In this document: piece after piece, positions 35,688 to 44,426 of the stretch | Position numbering within the stretch: the stretch's first letter is position 1 | Layout of the letters: each line of letters begins with the position of its first letter | Assembly (NCBI GenBank): GCA_040882505.1 | Contig: JBBEBE010000002.1 | Coordinates: 310,001-374,000, forward strand | DNA length: 64,000 nt | Direction: 5' to 3' | From: JBBEBE01 sp040882505 | GTDB taxonomy: Bacteria > Bacteroidota > Rhodothermia > Balneolales > Balneolaceae | Made by a program: the position numbers and the translations under genes | Notes under the pieces: model-generated | The model's database searches: none | Told to the model about the DNA's origin: nothing | Seen by the model: only the letters and a program-made list of their open reading frames with translations

Positions 35688-37289
35688 ATGTTGAGTAGAA
35701 AAGAGATGTTGCGTTCAATGGCCGCTCTTCCGGTTGGGGGGTATTTGGCTGGCAAACTGGGATTGGCAGAATCCATTGGCAGACCGGGCGCCTCGTTGGG
35801 ACCTACTGCAGATAGTATCTACCGGAGTGTGGGAGCAAAACCATTAATCAACGCCCGGGGAACGGTCACGATTATTGGAGCGACACGGGTACTGCCCGAG
35901 GTTCAGGAAGCGATGGACCGCGCCGTCCGTGAGTATGTTCAACTTGACGAACTGATGGAAGGCGTCGGGGAACGATTGGGGGCGTTGACGGGCACAGAAT
36001 TTGGTATGGTCTCGGCCGGAGCCTCGGCTGCGATTACGGCAGCAACCGCGGGGATCATCTCGGGTGGAGATCCGGACCGGATTTGGCAATTGCCGGATCT
36101 GAGCGGGCTGAAAAATGAAGTGATCATCCCAACCTATTCCCGGTCTGCCTATGATGCAGCGGCTCGAGCCGTCGGTGCAACCATGGTCCCTGTTGCCGAT
36201 GTGCAGGAGTTGGAAGCTGCTTTGGGACCTCGAACTGCCATGGTGATGGTGCTGGCAAGTGGTCGCTCCAATGATGGCCCCCTCTCTCTGCGCGAAATTT
36301 CTGAACGCGCTCATGCCTCGGGTGTACCCGTATTGGTGGATGCCGCTGCAGAGGAGTTGCGTGTTCCGAATCCGCACATTGAACAAGGTGCCGATTTGGT
36401 TGCCTACAGCGGGGGAAAGAGTTTGCGTGGCCCGCAGTGTGCCGGATTGTTGATTGGACGAAAGGATCTGGTCTGGGCATCCTGGATTTCCGTGGCCCCT
36501 CATCACGGATTCGGACGAGGGTTCAAGGTGGGACGGGAAGAGATCATGGGAATGCTTGCTGCAGTCGAGACTTGGTTCACGCGAGATCATGACGCCGAGC
36601 AGGCTCGTTGGTTGGCGTGGTTGGAGCAAATTGCACAACAGGCAGGATCCATTCGGGGTGTAGAGACAGAGGTTCGACCCGCCGGAGATCGACTCTCCAA
36701 CCGATATCCAGGACTGACGATTTCCTGGGATCGGGATCGAATTGACCTGGCAGGTCACGAAATGGAGCAGGCGTTGTGGGATGGAGACCCGGGTATTGCC
36801 GTAAGCGGTGCCGGAAGTTTTCTTCCGTTTCCGCCCAATGAACAGCCTGCCATTCGAATAAATGTGTCCCAAATGGAAGAGTGGGAAGTATCGATTGTTG
36901 CCGACCGGGTTCGTGACGTATTGGAGAATCCCCCATCGATTAACAGGGAACGACAAGCCCCGGCAGAGGATCTCTCCGGACAGTGGGATCTGGTACTGTC
37001 GTTCTCGGCTTCAGATGTCGATCAAACGTTGACGTTCCAACAGGAGGGAGCCGAGCTTCTGGGTACTCATTTTGCGAGTTTTGCAGATCGGGATCTGGCA
37101 GGGTATCTCTCTGGCAGAGAGATCCTCTTCCGAAGTTCGTATACAGGCGAGGGCGTTCGACTGAATTACACCTTCACCGGGACGATTGACGGGGACACCA
37201 TGCATGGAGATGTCTGCATGGGGGAATACGGGACTGCCAGCTGGCGGGCCAAAAGACGGGTCTATCGACCTGCCGGTCGACGTGGCTGA
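35688..37289 (+). CDS. Exported SelA/DgaE-like PLP enzyme with C-terminal beta domain, paralogue 2
   Basis: Protein of 533 residues. The first 420 align with the other two PLP enzymes in the window: Tat-like start SRKEMLRSMAALPVGGYLAG, LINARGTVTI, Asp218 in VLVDAAAEE and the Schiff-base Lys244 in LVAYSGGKSLRGPQCAGLL. It lacks the shared His-Arg-Phe-Gly-Tyr-Asp-His segment (here YSRSAYDAAARAVG), so its substrate probably differs. Residues from about 425 form an extra domain, LSGQWDLVLSF ... TFTGTIDGDTMHGDVCMG ... TASWRAKRRVYRP, which looks like a small lipocalin-like beta-barrel. It lies upstream of the ECF sigma gene and may be read with the symporter. Confidence 0.72.
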   Translation: MLSRKEMLRSMAALPVGGYLAGKLGLAESIGRPGASLGPTADSIYRSVGAKPLINARGTVTIIGATRVLPEVQEAMDRAVREYVQLDELMEGVGERLGALTGTEFGMVSAGASAAITAATAGIISGGDPDRIWQLPDLSGLKNEVIIPTYSRSAYDAAARAVGATMVPVADVQELEAALGPRTAMVMVLASGRSNDGPLSLREISERAHASGVPVLVDAAAEELRVPNPHIEQGADLVAYSGGKSLRGPQCAGLLIGRKDLVWASWISVAPHHGFGRGFKVGREEIMGMLAAVETWFTRDHDAEQARWLAWLEQIAQQAGSIRGVETEVRPAGDRLSNRYPGLTISWDRDRIDLAGHEMEQALWDGDPGIAVSGAGSFLPFPPNEQPAIRINVSQMEEWEVSIVADRVRDVLENPPSINRERQAPAEDLSGQWDLVLSFSASDVDQTLTFQQEGAELLGTHFASFADRDLAGYLSGREILFRSSYTGEGVRLNYTFTGTIDGDTMHGDVCMGEYGTASWRAKRRVYRPAGRRG

Positions 37290-37317
37290 TTCGTCGAGAG
37301 GTCGCTGACCAATACTC

Positions 37318-37875
37318 ATGGAAAGCAAGAGAGAAGAGGGTGTATCGGACGAAGAGCTGATTCTTCATGTCAGACAGGGGGATCGTTATGCTCTCAAACA
37401 GCTTTTCTATCGTCATTATGATGCACTCTGTCGCTATAGCTATTCCATTGGGCATCAACGTGAATTGGCACGTGATGCCGTGCAGGATCTCTTTTTTCGT
37501 CTCTGGGAGGATCGCGAACGTCTGAACATAACCCACTCTGTAAAGGCGTGGCTCTTTCGGTCGACTCACAATCGAACGATCGATTTGTTGAGAAAGGATC
37601 GTCCATGGGTATTGCATGATGCGTTGGACGAGTCACTACCGGAGGAAAATGATCGCTCCGAGCCTGCAGATATGGGTCTGGTTCAGCGTATCTGGGAAAT
37701 TGTGGAGGAGATGCCGGATCAACGCCGTCAAATCTTCCTTCTCTACAGGAAAGAAGGGTTGAGTTACAAAGAGATTGCACATCTGATGAGCATTACCCGA
37801 AAAACGGTGGAAAATCACCTCTCCAAGGCACTTCAAGATATTCGGGATCAACTTGTTCGGGAGAATCGTCTTTAA
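37318..37875 (+). CDS. ECF-type RNA polymerase sigma factor (Bacteroidota type)
   Basis: Protein of 185 residues. Region 2 runs FYRHYDALCRYSYSIG ... ELARDAVQDLFFRLWEDRE ... WLFRSTHNRTIDLLR and region 4 is LSYKEIAHLMSITRKTVENHLSKALQDIRDQL. It directs transcription once freed from the FecR-like anti-sigma factor encoded 53 bases downstream. With SusC bearing an STN domain it makes up a cell-surface signalling switch that turns on the uptake genes. Confidence 0.93.
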   Translation: MESKREEGVSDEELILHVRQGDRYALKQLFYRHYDALCRYSYSIGHQRELARDAVQDLFFRLWEDRERLNITHSVKAWLFRSTHNRTIDLLRKDRPWVLHDALDESLPEENDRSEPADMGLVQRIWEIVEEMPDQRRQIFLLYRKEGLSYKEIAHLMSITRKTVENHLSKALQDIRDQLVRENRL

Positions 37876-37928
37876 ATAAGTCTGGTTTTGTTCCCTTTCT
37901 GCAAAAAAATGTTGGGGGTTCGACAGAC

Positions 37929-39095
37929 TTGCGTCGTCTTATCACTGAGAGCGCTCTCAAACTACAATCAAATTTGAAAAACGACACTGTGGATCAATTA
38001 ACCATACTCCGATACATCACCGGGGAGTGCACCCCGGAAGAACGACGAGAGGTTTATGATTGGAGCCGTACGTCGGCAGATCATGCGAAGTCCATCCGCC
38101 AATTGAAAGATATTTGGGATGCAGGATCTGTTTCAACGGATGAAATGCAGTTCCAGGTAGATGAGGACTGGAGGCGGCTCGAGAATCGAATCGATACGTC
38201 CGGGAGACCCGGGAGAGAAGAGTATGTCGATTCCCAGCGATTCCATATGCATGCGTACAAGCCGGGTGGAACCGGTCGATCCATATCCATGTGGATGAAA
38301 GTCGCCGCGGCATTCCTGGTTGTCTCCATGTCTGCACTGTTCTTTTGGCAGCTTTCGCACCAAGCTCAACAGGAAGAAGAGATGGTTTCCATGCGGGAAA
38401 TCATCATGGAGAGGGGGCAACAAAGCAATATGCTTCTCTCGGACGGTAGTCACATCACCATTAATGCCGACAGCCATATCCGGCTACCCGACCGGTTCGA
38501 GTCGGATCGCCGCGATCTCTACCTGGAGTCGGGAGAGATTTTTGTGGATATCGAATCGGACCCTGATCGTCCCTTCTTTATACACACGAAAGAGAGTGTC
38601 ATCCGTGTCTTGGGGACGGCGTTTTCCGTTCGTTCCTATCCGGAGGAGCGGGAGGTACGAGTGGTTGTCAGAGAGGGGATCGTCTCTCTCGCGTCAAGCC
38701 AAAATTCGAGTCGGCATATCTCATTGATAGAAAATCAAATGGGTCGATATTACATCGACAACAATCAGCTGAGTTCTGAATTTGTTCAGGATACGGAGCT
38801 GTTTTTTGGGTGGATGGATGGATATTTGAAATTTGATGAAGCTCCACTGGAGCGGGTTATTCGTGATCTCGAGCGTCGCTACAATGTGCGGATTGTCTTG
38901 GAGGATCCATCGCTCGGATCCAAACGGTTGACGGCCGAATTGAAAGGGCGGTCAATTCAGAATGTATTGAATGTACTCTCTTCTGCACTGGATCTGGACA
39001 TTGAACAGTTGGAAGAGAACCGAATCATGTTTCGAAACAGTCGTAATACACAGGTTTCAGAACATCTAACAACAGCTCTCCCTGATCGGGGTTGA
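37929..39095 (+). CDS. FecR-type anti-sigma factor
   Basis: Protein of 388 residues from a TTG start (start uncertain; no ATG lies before the conserved DQLTILRYITGECTPEE). There is an N-terminal cytoplasmic sigma-binding part, one transmembrane helix (SMWMKVAAAFLVVSMSALFFW, about residues 118-138), the periplasmic FecR domain (ILERGQQSNMLLSDGSHITI-like stretch, then YLESGEIFVDIESD and IRVLGTAFSVRSYPEE), and a DUF4974-like end (FGWMDGYLKFDEAPLERVIRDLERRYNV). The periplasmic end contacts the STN domain of the SusC encoded next. Confidence 0.9.
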   Translation: MRRLITESALKLQSNLKNDTVDQLTILRYITGECTPEERREVYDWSRTSADHAKSIRQLKDIWDAGSVSTDEMQFQVDEDWRRLENRIDTSGRPGREEYVDSQRFHMHAYKPGGTGRSISMWMKVAAAFLVVSMSALFFWQLSHQAQQEEEMVSMREIIMERGQQSNMLLSDGSHITINADSHIRLPDRFESDRRDLYLESGEIFVDIESDPDRPFFIHTKESVIRVLGTAFSVRSYPEEREVRVVVREGIVSLASSQNSSRHISLIENQMGRYYIDNNQLSSEFVQDTELFFGWMDGYLKFDEAPLERVIRDLERRYNVRIVLEDPSLGSKRLTAELKGRSIQNVLNVLSSALDLDIEQLEENRIMFRNSRNTQVSEHLTTALPDRG

Positions 39096-39120
39096 GTCTG
39101 ACATCTCAAACATGAACCAT

Positions 39121-39133
39121 CTCCTTAAGGAGG
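39121..39133 (+). promoter_or_regulatory. Palindromic ribosome binding site of susC
   Basis: AAGGAGG at 39127-39133 lies 4 bases before the susC ATG and is an unusually strong Shine-Dalgarno for this genome type. It sits within the palindrome CTCCTTAAGGAG (39121-39132), so the site could pair with the preceding CTCC or serve as a short operator. Confidence 0.5.
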
Positions 39134-39137
39134 ACAC

Positions 39138-42100
39138 ATGAAACGAACACGTACCATACTGTTACCTTCGTTGTGCTGTGTGGTTTCCCTGATGTTTTTG
39201 TGGATACCATATACACCTACCGGCACTCTCTATGGACAGAGTGAAGACCTACTGGTCATCAACAGTTCGTCCAAGGACCACTTCTATGCGGTGCGAACGT
39301 ATTCCGATCAGATAGATGAGCTAAAGAAAGTGATCATCGTCGAAGCCGAGAATGAATCGCGTGAAAACGTACTTCGCGATATCGCAAGAAAGGCCAATTT
39401 GGGCATTGCCTATCACAGTGATCATCCTGCATTAGACGAGAGTATCGACTTGGATCGACAGGTCGCCACCGTGGCCGATGCATTGATGATTGTATTGGAA
39501 GGCAGTGGCTACGAAGCAGCCATCAGTCGAATGCGGGAAATCGTCCTCCATGAGGTTTCTACGGTACATGCAGAGAGTCGGATGTCTTCCGAGGCCTTTC
39601 AGCATGTTGTCTCCGGACGGGTCATCGATGCCGACTCGGAAGAGCCTCTTCCAGGGGTCAATATCTTTCTACAGGGATCAACCAATGTAGGAACAACGAC
39701 GGATCTGGACGGGAATTACCGAGTGACGTTGCCTGATGCGAACGGGACTCTGATTTTTGCTTACATCGGGTATGGACGTCAAGAGGTCGGAGTGAATGGC
39801 CGGGAAACCATTGACATTAACCTGACTCCGGAAGCGCTTTTGGGTGAAGGTGTCGTTGTGACGGCTTTCGGGATTGCCCGGGAGCGAGCCTCCCTGGGAT
39901 ACTCTGTAACAGAAGTTCAGGGTGAGGGTTTGACGCAAGCCCGTGACATCAACGTGGCAAGTTCACTGAGTGGCCGAATTGCCGGTGTGAACGCGAGCGG
40001 TATGGGTACCGGCCCCGGCGGTTCCAGTCGAGTGATTATTCGAGGTGCGGGATCGCTGGATGGAAACAACCAGCCGCTCTACGTAGTCAACGGAATGCCG
40101 ATGACCAATGATGCCCGAACGATCAGTACGACGGGTGGATCCCAGGTCGACCGTGGAGACGGGATTTCCAACATCAACCCGGATGACATCGAGTCCATTA
40201 CGGTTCTGAAGGGCGGGGCTGCAGCAGCGCTCTACGGGAGCCAGGCTGCCAACGGTGTGATTCTGATCACCACCAAGCAGGGAACCCAGCAGCGAGACGG
40301 GATTGGTGTAGAGTGGAACTCGAACCTGGTTTTCGGCACCATCAATGTCTATCCGGATTACCAGTATGAGTATGGCCAAGGGGTCGGGGGACAACGACCA
40401 CAAACGCAAGCAAATGCGCACTCTACAGGGCGTTTGGTTTTTGGCGAGCGACATGACGGGGCTCCGACCGTCAACTTTGATGGAGAGATGCGCCCTTACT
40501 CGGCGGTTAACGTCAAAGAGAATATGAAGGAGTTCTATCGACCCAGTTCGGCGTTTACCAATACACTCTCTTTCTCTGGAGGGAATGATACCGCCATCTA
40601 CCGGCTCTCTCTTTCCAATCTGGATGCCGAGAGTATCCAACCCAATTCCGGCTACACCCGACAAACAGTGAACCTGAATGTAAAGGCGTTCCTGAGTGAT
40701 CGTCTCAGTGTCGAGTCTGCCCTTCAGTACAACTATGAAGAGGGTCGAAACCGGCCAGGTCACAACTACGCTCCAGAGAATGTGAACTGGGGAGTAACGC
40801 TATTGGCAAACACGGTCCCCATTGAGGCTTTGTCTCCCGGATATGATCCGGAGACGTTGCAGGAAGTGGAGTGGCAGAGTGTGAATGTGGCTCACAATCC
40901 TTACTACACGGTCAACCGAATCGGGAACCGGGACAACCGGAACCGAGTGATGGCACAGGGGAAAATCACCTACAATATCCTTCAGGATCTTTATGTCCAG
41001 GCAGATATGATGCGTGATTTCGAAGTGTGGGAAGCGGTCAACTATGTTCCGATCGGAACGGCGTTCACGCCCAACGGAAATTACCGATCCTTTAACGAGG
41101 ACAAGGCGAGAACCAACGTTCGGGTACTGATGGGGTATGATCAGGATTTGACCTCGGACATTGGTGTCAGTGCCTTGGTCGGAGGAAACATTGAGCGGGT
41201 CAACAATGAGATTTTCAACCTTGAAGGGGTAGACTTTATTGTTCCCGAATGGATAAGCCCGACCAACTTGGGGACGACCAGTTCCTCGCGTGGGGCCCAA
41301 ACGTCCGGAACCAACTCTGTATTTGGTTCGGCCGATTTCGATTTTCGGGACACCTACTACCTGAACGTGACCGGGCGTCAAGACTGGTTCTCTACATTGA
41401 ACCCGGGGAACAACAGCATCTTCTATCCGTCCATCGGGGGTAGTTTGGTGCTCTCCCGAGCGGTTGACCTACCAGATGTGATCAGTTATGCACGGATCCG
41501 GGCGTCCTGGGCCGAGGTTGGAGGTTCTACGGTGAACCCTTATGTGATCAACCAGACGTATGGATACCAACAGGGCGGGCACCTTGGGGTTCCGGTTCAG
41601 ACCACATCCAGTCAGCTCTCCAATCCGAATCTTCGACCTCTGACGTCGAGAACCAACGAAGTGGGATTGGACATGGAGTTTCTGGATGGGCGCCTTGGAT
41701 TCGATCTGACATTTTATGACAGATTGAACCAGGATGATATGGTGACCACCAGTTTGGCCCCCTCATCCGGAGCCAGTTCTACGGTACTGAACGTTGGAGA
41801 GATCCAAAACCGGGGAGTGGAGATGCTTATCTTTGCCGAGCCGGTTCGTACACAGAATTTCAGCTGGAATGTGAGTTACAATCTGGGCTACAACCAGAAC
41901 AAAGTGTTGACTCTGGCTCCCGGACAGGCGACAGGCGCAACCAGTCTGCTTGGGCGTGATCTGAGTACCACATTCAGACGAGGATTTGCCACAACGGCAG
42001 ACGGGACTCCGATCTACAACTCCAGCAGTAATTATGAACTGCGGGGTCCGGAAGAAGCGATCGGACCGGGCGTTCCGCCCACGACCATGGGACTGGAGAA

Positions 42101-42602
42101 TACGTTCCAGTACAAGAATTTCTCTCTCAATGTGCTCTTTGACGGGAAGTTCGGGAACCACTACTTCTCTCGTCACCACCAGTACATGTTCCGATTCGGT
42201 TTCGACAAAGGGACACTGCCTGGTCGAGAGAATGGTTTGACGGTTGAAGGGGTAGACGAGAACGGAAATGCGTTCACACATACCTGGCCTGCCAGTTTCA
42301 TGGCGACCTACTACAACAACATGGGTACCCAGAACCAAAAACTCTTTGTCCAGGACGGGAGTTTCATAAAGCTGAGAAGCCTGGTTGCCAGTTACAATAT
42401 TCCAGTGCAGCAACTCGGGTTTTTGGGCGTACAATCTGCCCAGGTTTCGCTGGTTGGTCGGAACTTGCTCATTCTTTACAGAAAGACGGATCACTTCGAT
42501 CCCGAGCAGAGTTTTGACCCCAACAGCAACACGCAGAACTTTGCGGGTACCCAGCTCCCCCGGACTCGGGAGATCGGGATGAACCTGAGAGTCAATTTTT
42601 AA
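39138..42602 (+). CDS. SusC/RagA-type TonB-dependent outer-membrane transporter with STN signalling domain
   Basis: Protein of 1154 residues: signal peptide; STN domain (about 55-115, VIIVEAENESRENVLRDIAR ... VATVADALMIVLEGSGYE); carboxypeptidase-regulatory-like domain (VVSGRVIDADSEEPLPGVNI ... TTTDLDGNYRV); plug (SSLSGRIAGVNASG, VIIRGAGSLDGNNQPLYVVNG, IESITVLKGGAAAALYGSQA); then the barrel ending with Phe in GMNLRVNF. It takes up oligomers or bulky nutrients with the SusD partner using TonB energy, and the STN domain signals to FecR on substrate binding. The substrate is not readable from sequence; the neighbours point to an N-acylated amino-sugar acid or similar. Confidence 0.95.
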   Translation: MKRTRTILLPSLCCVVSLMFLWIPYTPTGTLYGQSEDLLVINSSSKDHFYAVRTYSDQIDELKKVIIVEAENESRENVLRDIARKANLGIAYHSDHPALDESIDLDRQVATVADALMIVLEGSGYEAAISRMREIVLHEVSTVHAESRMSSEAFQHVVSGRVIDADSEEPLPGVNIFLQGSTNVGTTTDLDGNYRVTLPDANGTLIFAYIGYGRQEVGVNGRETIDINLTPEALLGEGVVVTAFGIARERASLGYSVTEVQGEGLTQARDINVASSLSGRIAGVNASGMGTGPGGSSRVIIRGAGSLDGNNQPLYVVNGMPMTNDARTISTTGGSQVDRGDGISNINPDDIESITVLKGGAAAALYGSQAANGVILITTKQGTQQRDGIGVEWNSNLVFGTINVYPDYQYEYGQGVGGQRPQTQANAHSTGRLVFGERHDGAPTVNFDGEMRPYSAVNVKENMKEFYRPSSAFTNTLSFSGGNDTAIYRLSLSNLDAESIQPNSGYTRQTVNLNVKAFLSDRLSVESALQYNYEEGRNRPGHNYAPENVNWGVTLLANTVPIEALSPGYDPETLQEVEWQSVNVAHNPYYTVNRIGNRDNRNRVMAQGKITYNILQDLYVQADMMRDFEVWEAVNYVPIGTAFTPNGNYRSFNEDKARTNVRVLMGYDQDLTSDIGVSALVGGNIERVNNEIFNLEGVDFIVPEWISPTNLGTTSSSRGAQTSGTNSVFGSADFDFRDTYYLNVTGRQDWFSTLNPGNNSIFYPSIGGSLVLSRAVDLPDVISYARIRASWAEVGGSTVNPYVINQTYGYQQGGHLGVPVQTTSSQLSNPNLRPLTSRTNEVGLDMEFLDGRLGFDLTFYDRLNQDDMVTTSLAPSSGASSTVLNVGEIQNRGVEMLIFAEPVRTQNFSWNVSYNLGYNQNKVLTLAPGQATGATSLLGRDLSTTFRRGFATTADGTPIYNSSSNYELRGPEEAIGPGVPPTTMGLENTFQYKNFSLNVLFDGKFGNHYFSRHHQYMFRFGFDKGTLPGRENGLTVEGVDENGNAFTHTWPASFMATYYNNMGTQNQKLFVQDGSFIKLRSLVASYNIPVQQLGFLGVQSAQVSLVGRNLLILYRKTDHFDPEQSFDPNSNTQNFAGTQLPRTREIGMNLRVNF

Positions 42603-42613
42603 TCTAACCTGAC

Positions 42614-44188
42614 ATGACCATGTACGAACTGAAAAAAACTCGTCTCTGTCTGGTTGCCTCTCTGATGCTGTTGTTGGCCTCGTGTAGCGATCTGGCCATC
42701 GACAATCTGGAGGAGCTGAACAAGAATCCTCACGCGTTCGAGGAGCTCAATCCCGATCAATTGTTTACCAATGCCCAGCTCTCCGGAGTGACGGTGAATT
42801 GGGGACATGCCCATTTGATGTATGGACAATCCATGCAGTTCTTCTCGACACATTTCGAGGTGCCTGCACGAGGAGATAAATACTTCAATGACAATGGTGC
42901 CCGGGGACACTGGGGTGTCTATACAGGCGCGCTCAGCTTAAACCAAAAAGTGCTGGATGCGACCTTGGAACCGGAGATGTCCAACAAACACAACATGGCC
43001 CGAATCTGGAAGGTCTATCTCTTCCACCAAGTGACGGACCTGCACGGGGATGTTCCGTATTTTGAAGCGCTCAATGCTCAGAATGAGAATCTCACGCCCC
43101 GGTACGACACTCAGGAGGATATCTACATCGATATGCTCAACGAGTTGGAAGAGGCAGCCGCAGCGCTGGACGCGAATAAACCAACGTTCGGAAGTTCCGA
43201 TCTTTTCTACGGAGGGGAAGTGGAACAATGGAGAAAATTCGCGTACTCCATGATGCTTCGACTCGGAATGAGATTGACCGAGGTTCGAGAAGACTTGGCC
43301 GAGGAGTATGTTGAGAAAGCCATCGCAGGCGGTGTCATTCTCGAGGATGAAGATATTGCCAAGATTGAATATACCGGTGGTGGATCCGTTGACGAACGGA
43401 ATCCCAAAGCGGAATTCATGTTGAATGTCGATTATTTGGGTTCTGACGGGACATCTCCCAACAAAGAAGGCGGGAAGTATGCCAAAACCTGGATTGATCA
43501 CCTGCAGAATACCGACGATCCACGATTGCCGGTCGTATCCATTGTTTGGGTACCCAACCCGAATGGAGACGGGAATGTCTACAGCACGGATCCTTCCATT
43601 CAACTGGGAATGGAGAGCGGTGTCGAATTCGGAGAGCCTGCAAACCTGCATGACATGTCGGAGCCCCATCCGAATACTGTGCTCAATCACGGTTCTCCGG
43701 TGTTGGTGATGACCAATGCAGAGACGCACCTTCTGCTCGCAGAAGCAGCTCTTCGACAGTGGCATACGGGCAGCGAAACGCAACACTACAATGATGCGGT
43801 TCGTGCCGGGATGCGACACTGGGCGCTGTTTGGTGATGAGGGTGTGATTGCGGAAGCGGACATCGATCAATATCTCGTGGACAATCCCTACAATGCTGCG
43901 GGTACGTTCGACCAGAGACTTGAGCAGATCAGTGTTCAGAAATGGACATCTCTGTTTCTCGACTTTTACGAGATCTTTGCCAACTGGCGACGAACCGGGT
44001 ATCCTGCTCTCGTACCGACCAATTATCCCGGAAACATAACGGGTGGACAAATCCCGAGACGGAACATCATTCCGGAGTCTGAAGAGAACCTGAATGAGGA
44101 TAATTTCAATGAAGCGTTGCAGAGACAAGGAGTTGGAAACGACTTGTTGAGCACGGTATGGTGGGATCCAGCAAATCCCAACAACTAG
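42614..44188 (+). CDS. SusD/RagB-like nutrient-binding lipoprotein
   Basis: Protein of 524 residues with lipobox LMLLLASC. Family features are LFTNAQLSGV, FHQVTDLHGDVPYFEA (SusD-like_2 type), the TPR-like helices, VLVMTNAETHLLLAEAALRQW and the C-terminal ILPESEE-like segment (RRNIIPESEENLNEDNFNEA). It caps the SusC channel and binds the substrate on the cell surface. It follows susC by 11 bases and ends before a good terminator at 44246, so the inducible unit appears to be sigma-FecR-SusC-SusD, possibly including the PLP gene upstream. Confidence 0.93.
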   Translation: MTMYELKKTRLCLVASLMLLLASCSDLAIDNLEELNKNPHAFEELNPDQLFTNAQLSGVTVNWGHAHLMYGQSMQFFSTHFEVPARGDKYFNDNGARGHWGVYTGALSLNQKVLDATLEPEMSNKHNMARIWKVYLFHQVTDLHGDVPYFEALNAQNENLTPRYDTQEDIYIDMLNELEEAAAALDANKPTFGSSDLFYGGEVEQWRKFAYSMMLRLGMRLTEVREDLAEEYVEKAIAGGVILEDEDIAKIEYTGGGSVDERNPKAEFMLNVDYLGSDGTSPNKEGGKYAKTWIDHLQNTDDPRLPVVSIVWVPNPNGDGNVYSTDPSIQLGMESGVEFGEPANLHDMSEPHPNTVLNHGSPVLVMTNAETHLLLAEAALRQWHTGSETQHYNDAVRAGMRHWALFGDEGVIAEADIDQYLVDNPYNAAGTFDQRLEQISVQKWTSLFLDFYEIFANWRRTGYPALVPTNYPGNITGGQIPRRNIIPESEENLNEDNFNEALQRQGVGNDLLSTVWWDPANPNN

Positions 44189-44245
44189 GGATTCGGGCAT
44201 GAGATGTGATCATCTTCCATGCCCAATTGTCACACCGGAATAGAG

Positions 44246-44287
44246 AGGGAGCGAGGGCCGGGCACAACCGGACCACGCTCCCTTTTC
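44246..44287 (+). terminator. Rho-independent terminator after susD
   Basis: AGGGAGCG (44246-44253) pairs with CGCTCCCT (44276-44283) and an inner CCGG/CCGG stem lies within the loop; TTTTCTGTTTC follows. No gene is seen in 44189-44426 otherwise. Confidence 0.8.
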
Positions 44288-44426
44288 TGTTTCTGCATGA
44301 GAGATGCATCGAATAGAAGCTGTAATTGAGAATCAACAGCTGGTTTTGTATCCTGAGGCTTGATTAAAAAAGGGCTTTCATAAAATATCCTTCGGGCCAA
44401 ATCACTCCACAACGAAAAGAGACACC

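Noticed and set aside
34337..35776. Long minus-strand open frame (479 codons) over the sodium symporter
   Set aside because: It is antisense to a clear membrane transporter, and the product has no hydrophobic or domain structure.
42938..44200. Minus-strand open frame (420 codons) over susD
   Set aside because: It is a codon-bias shadow of susD with no recognisable motifs.
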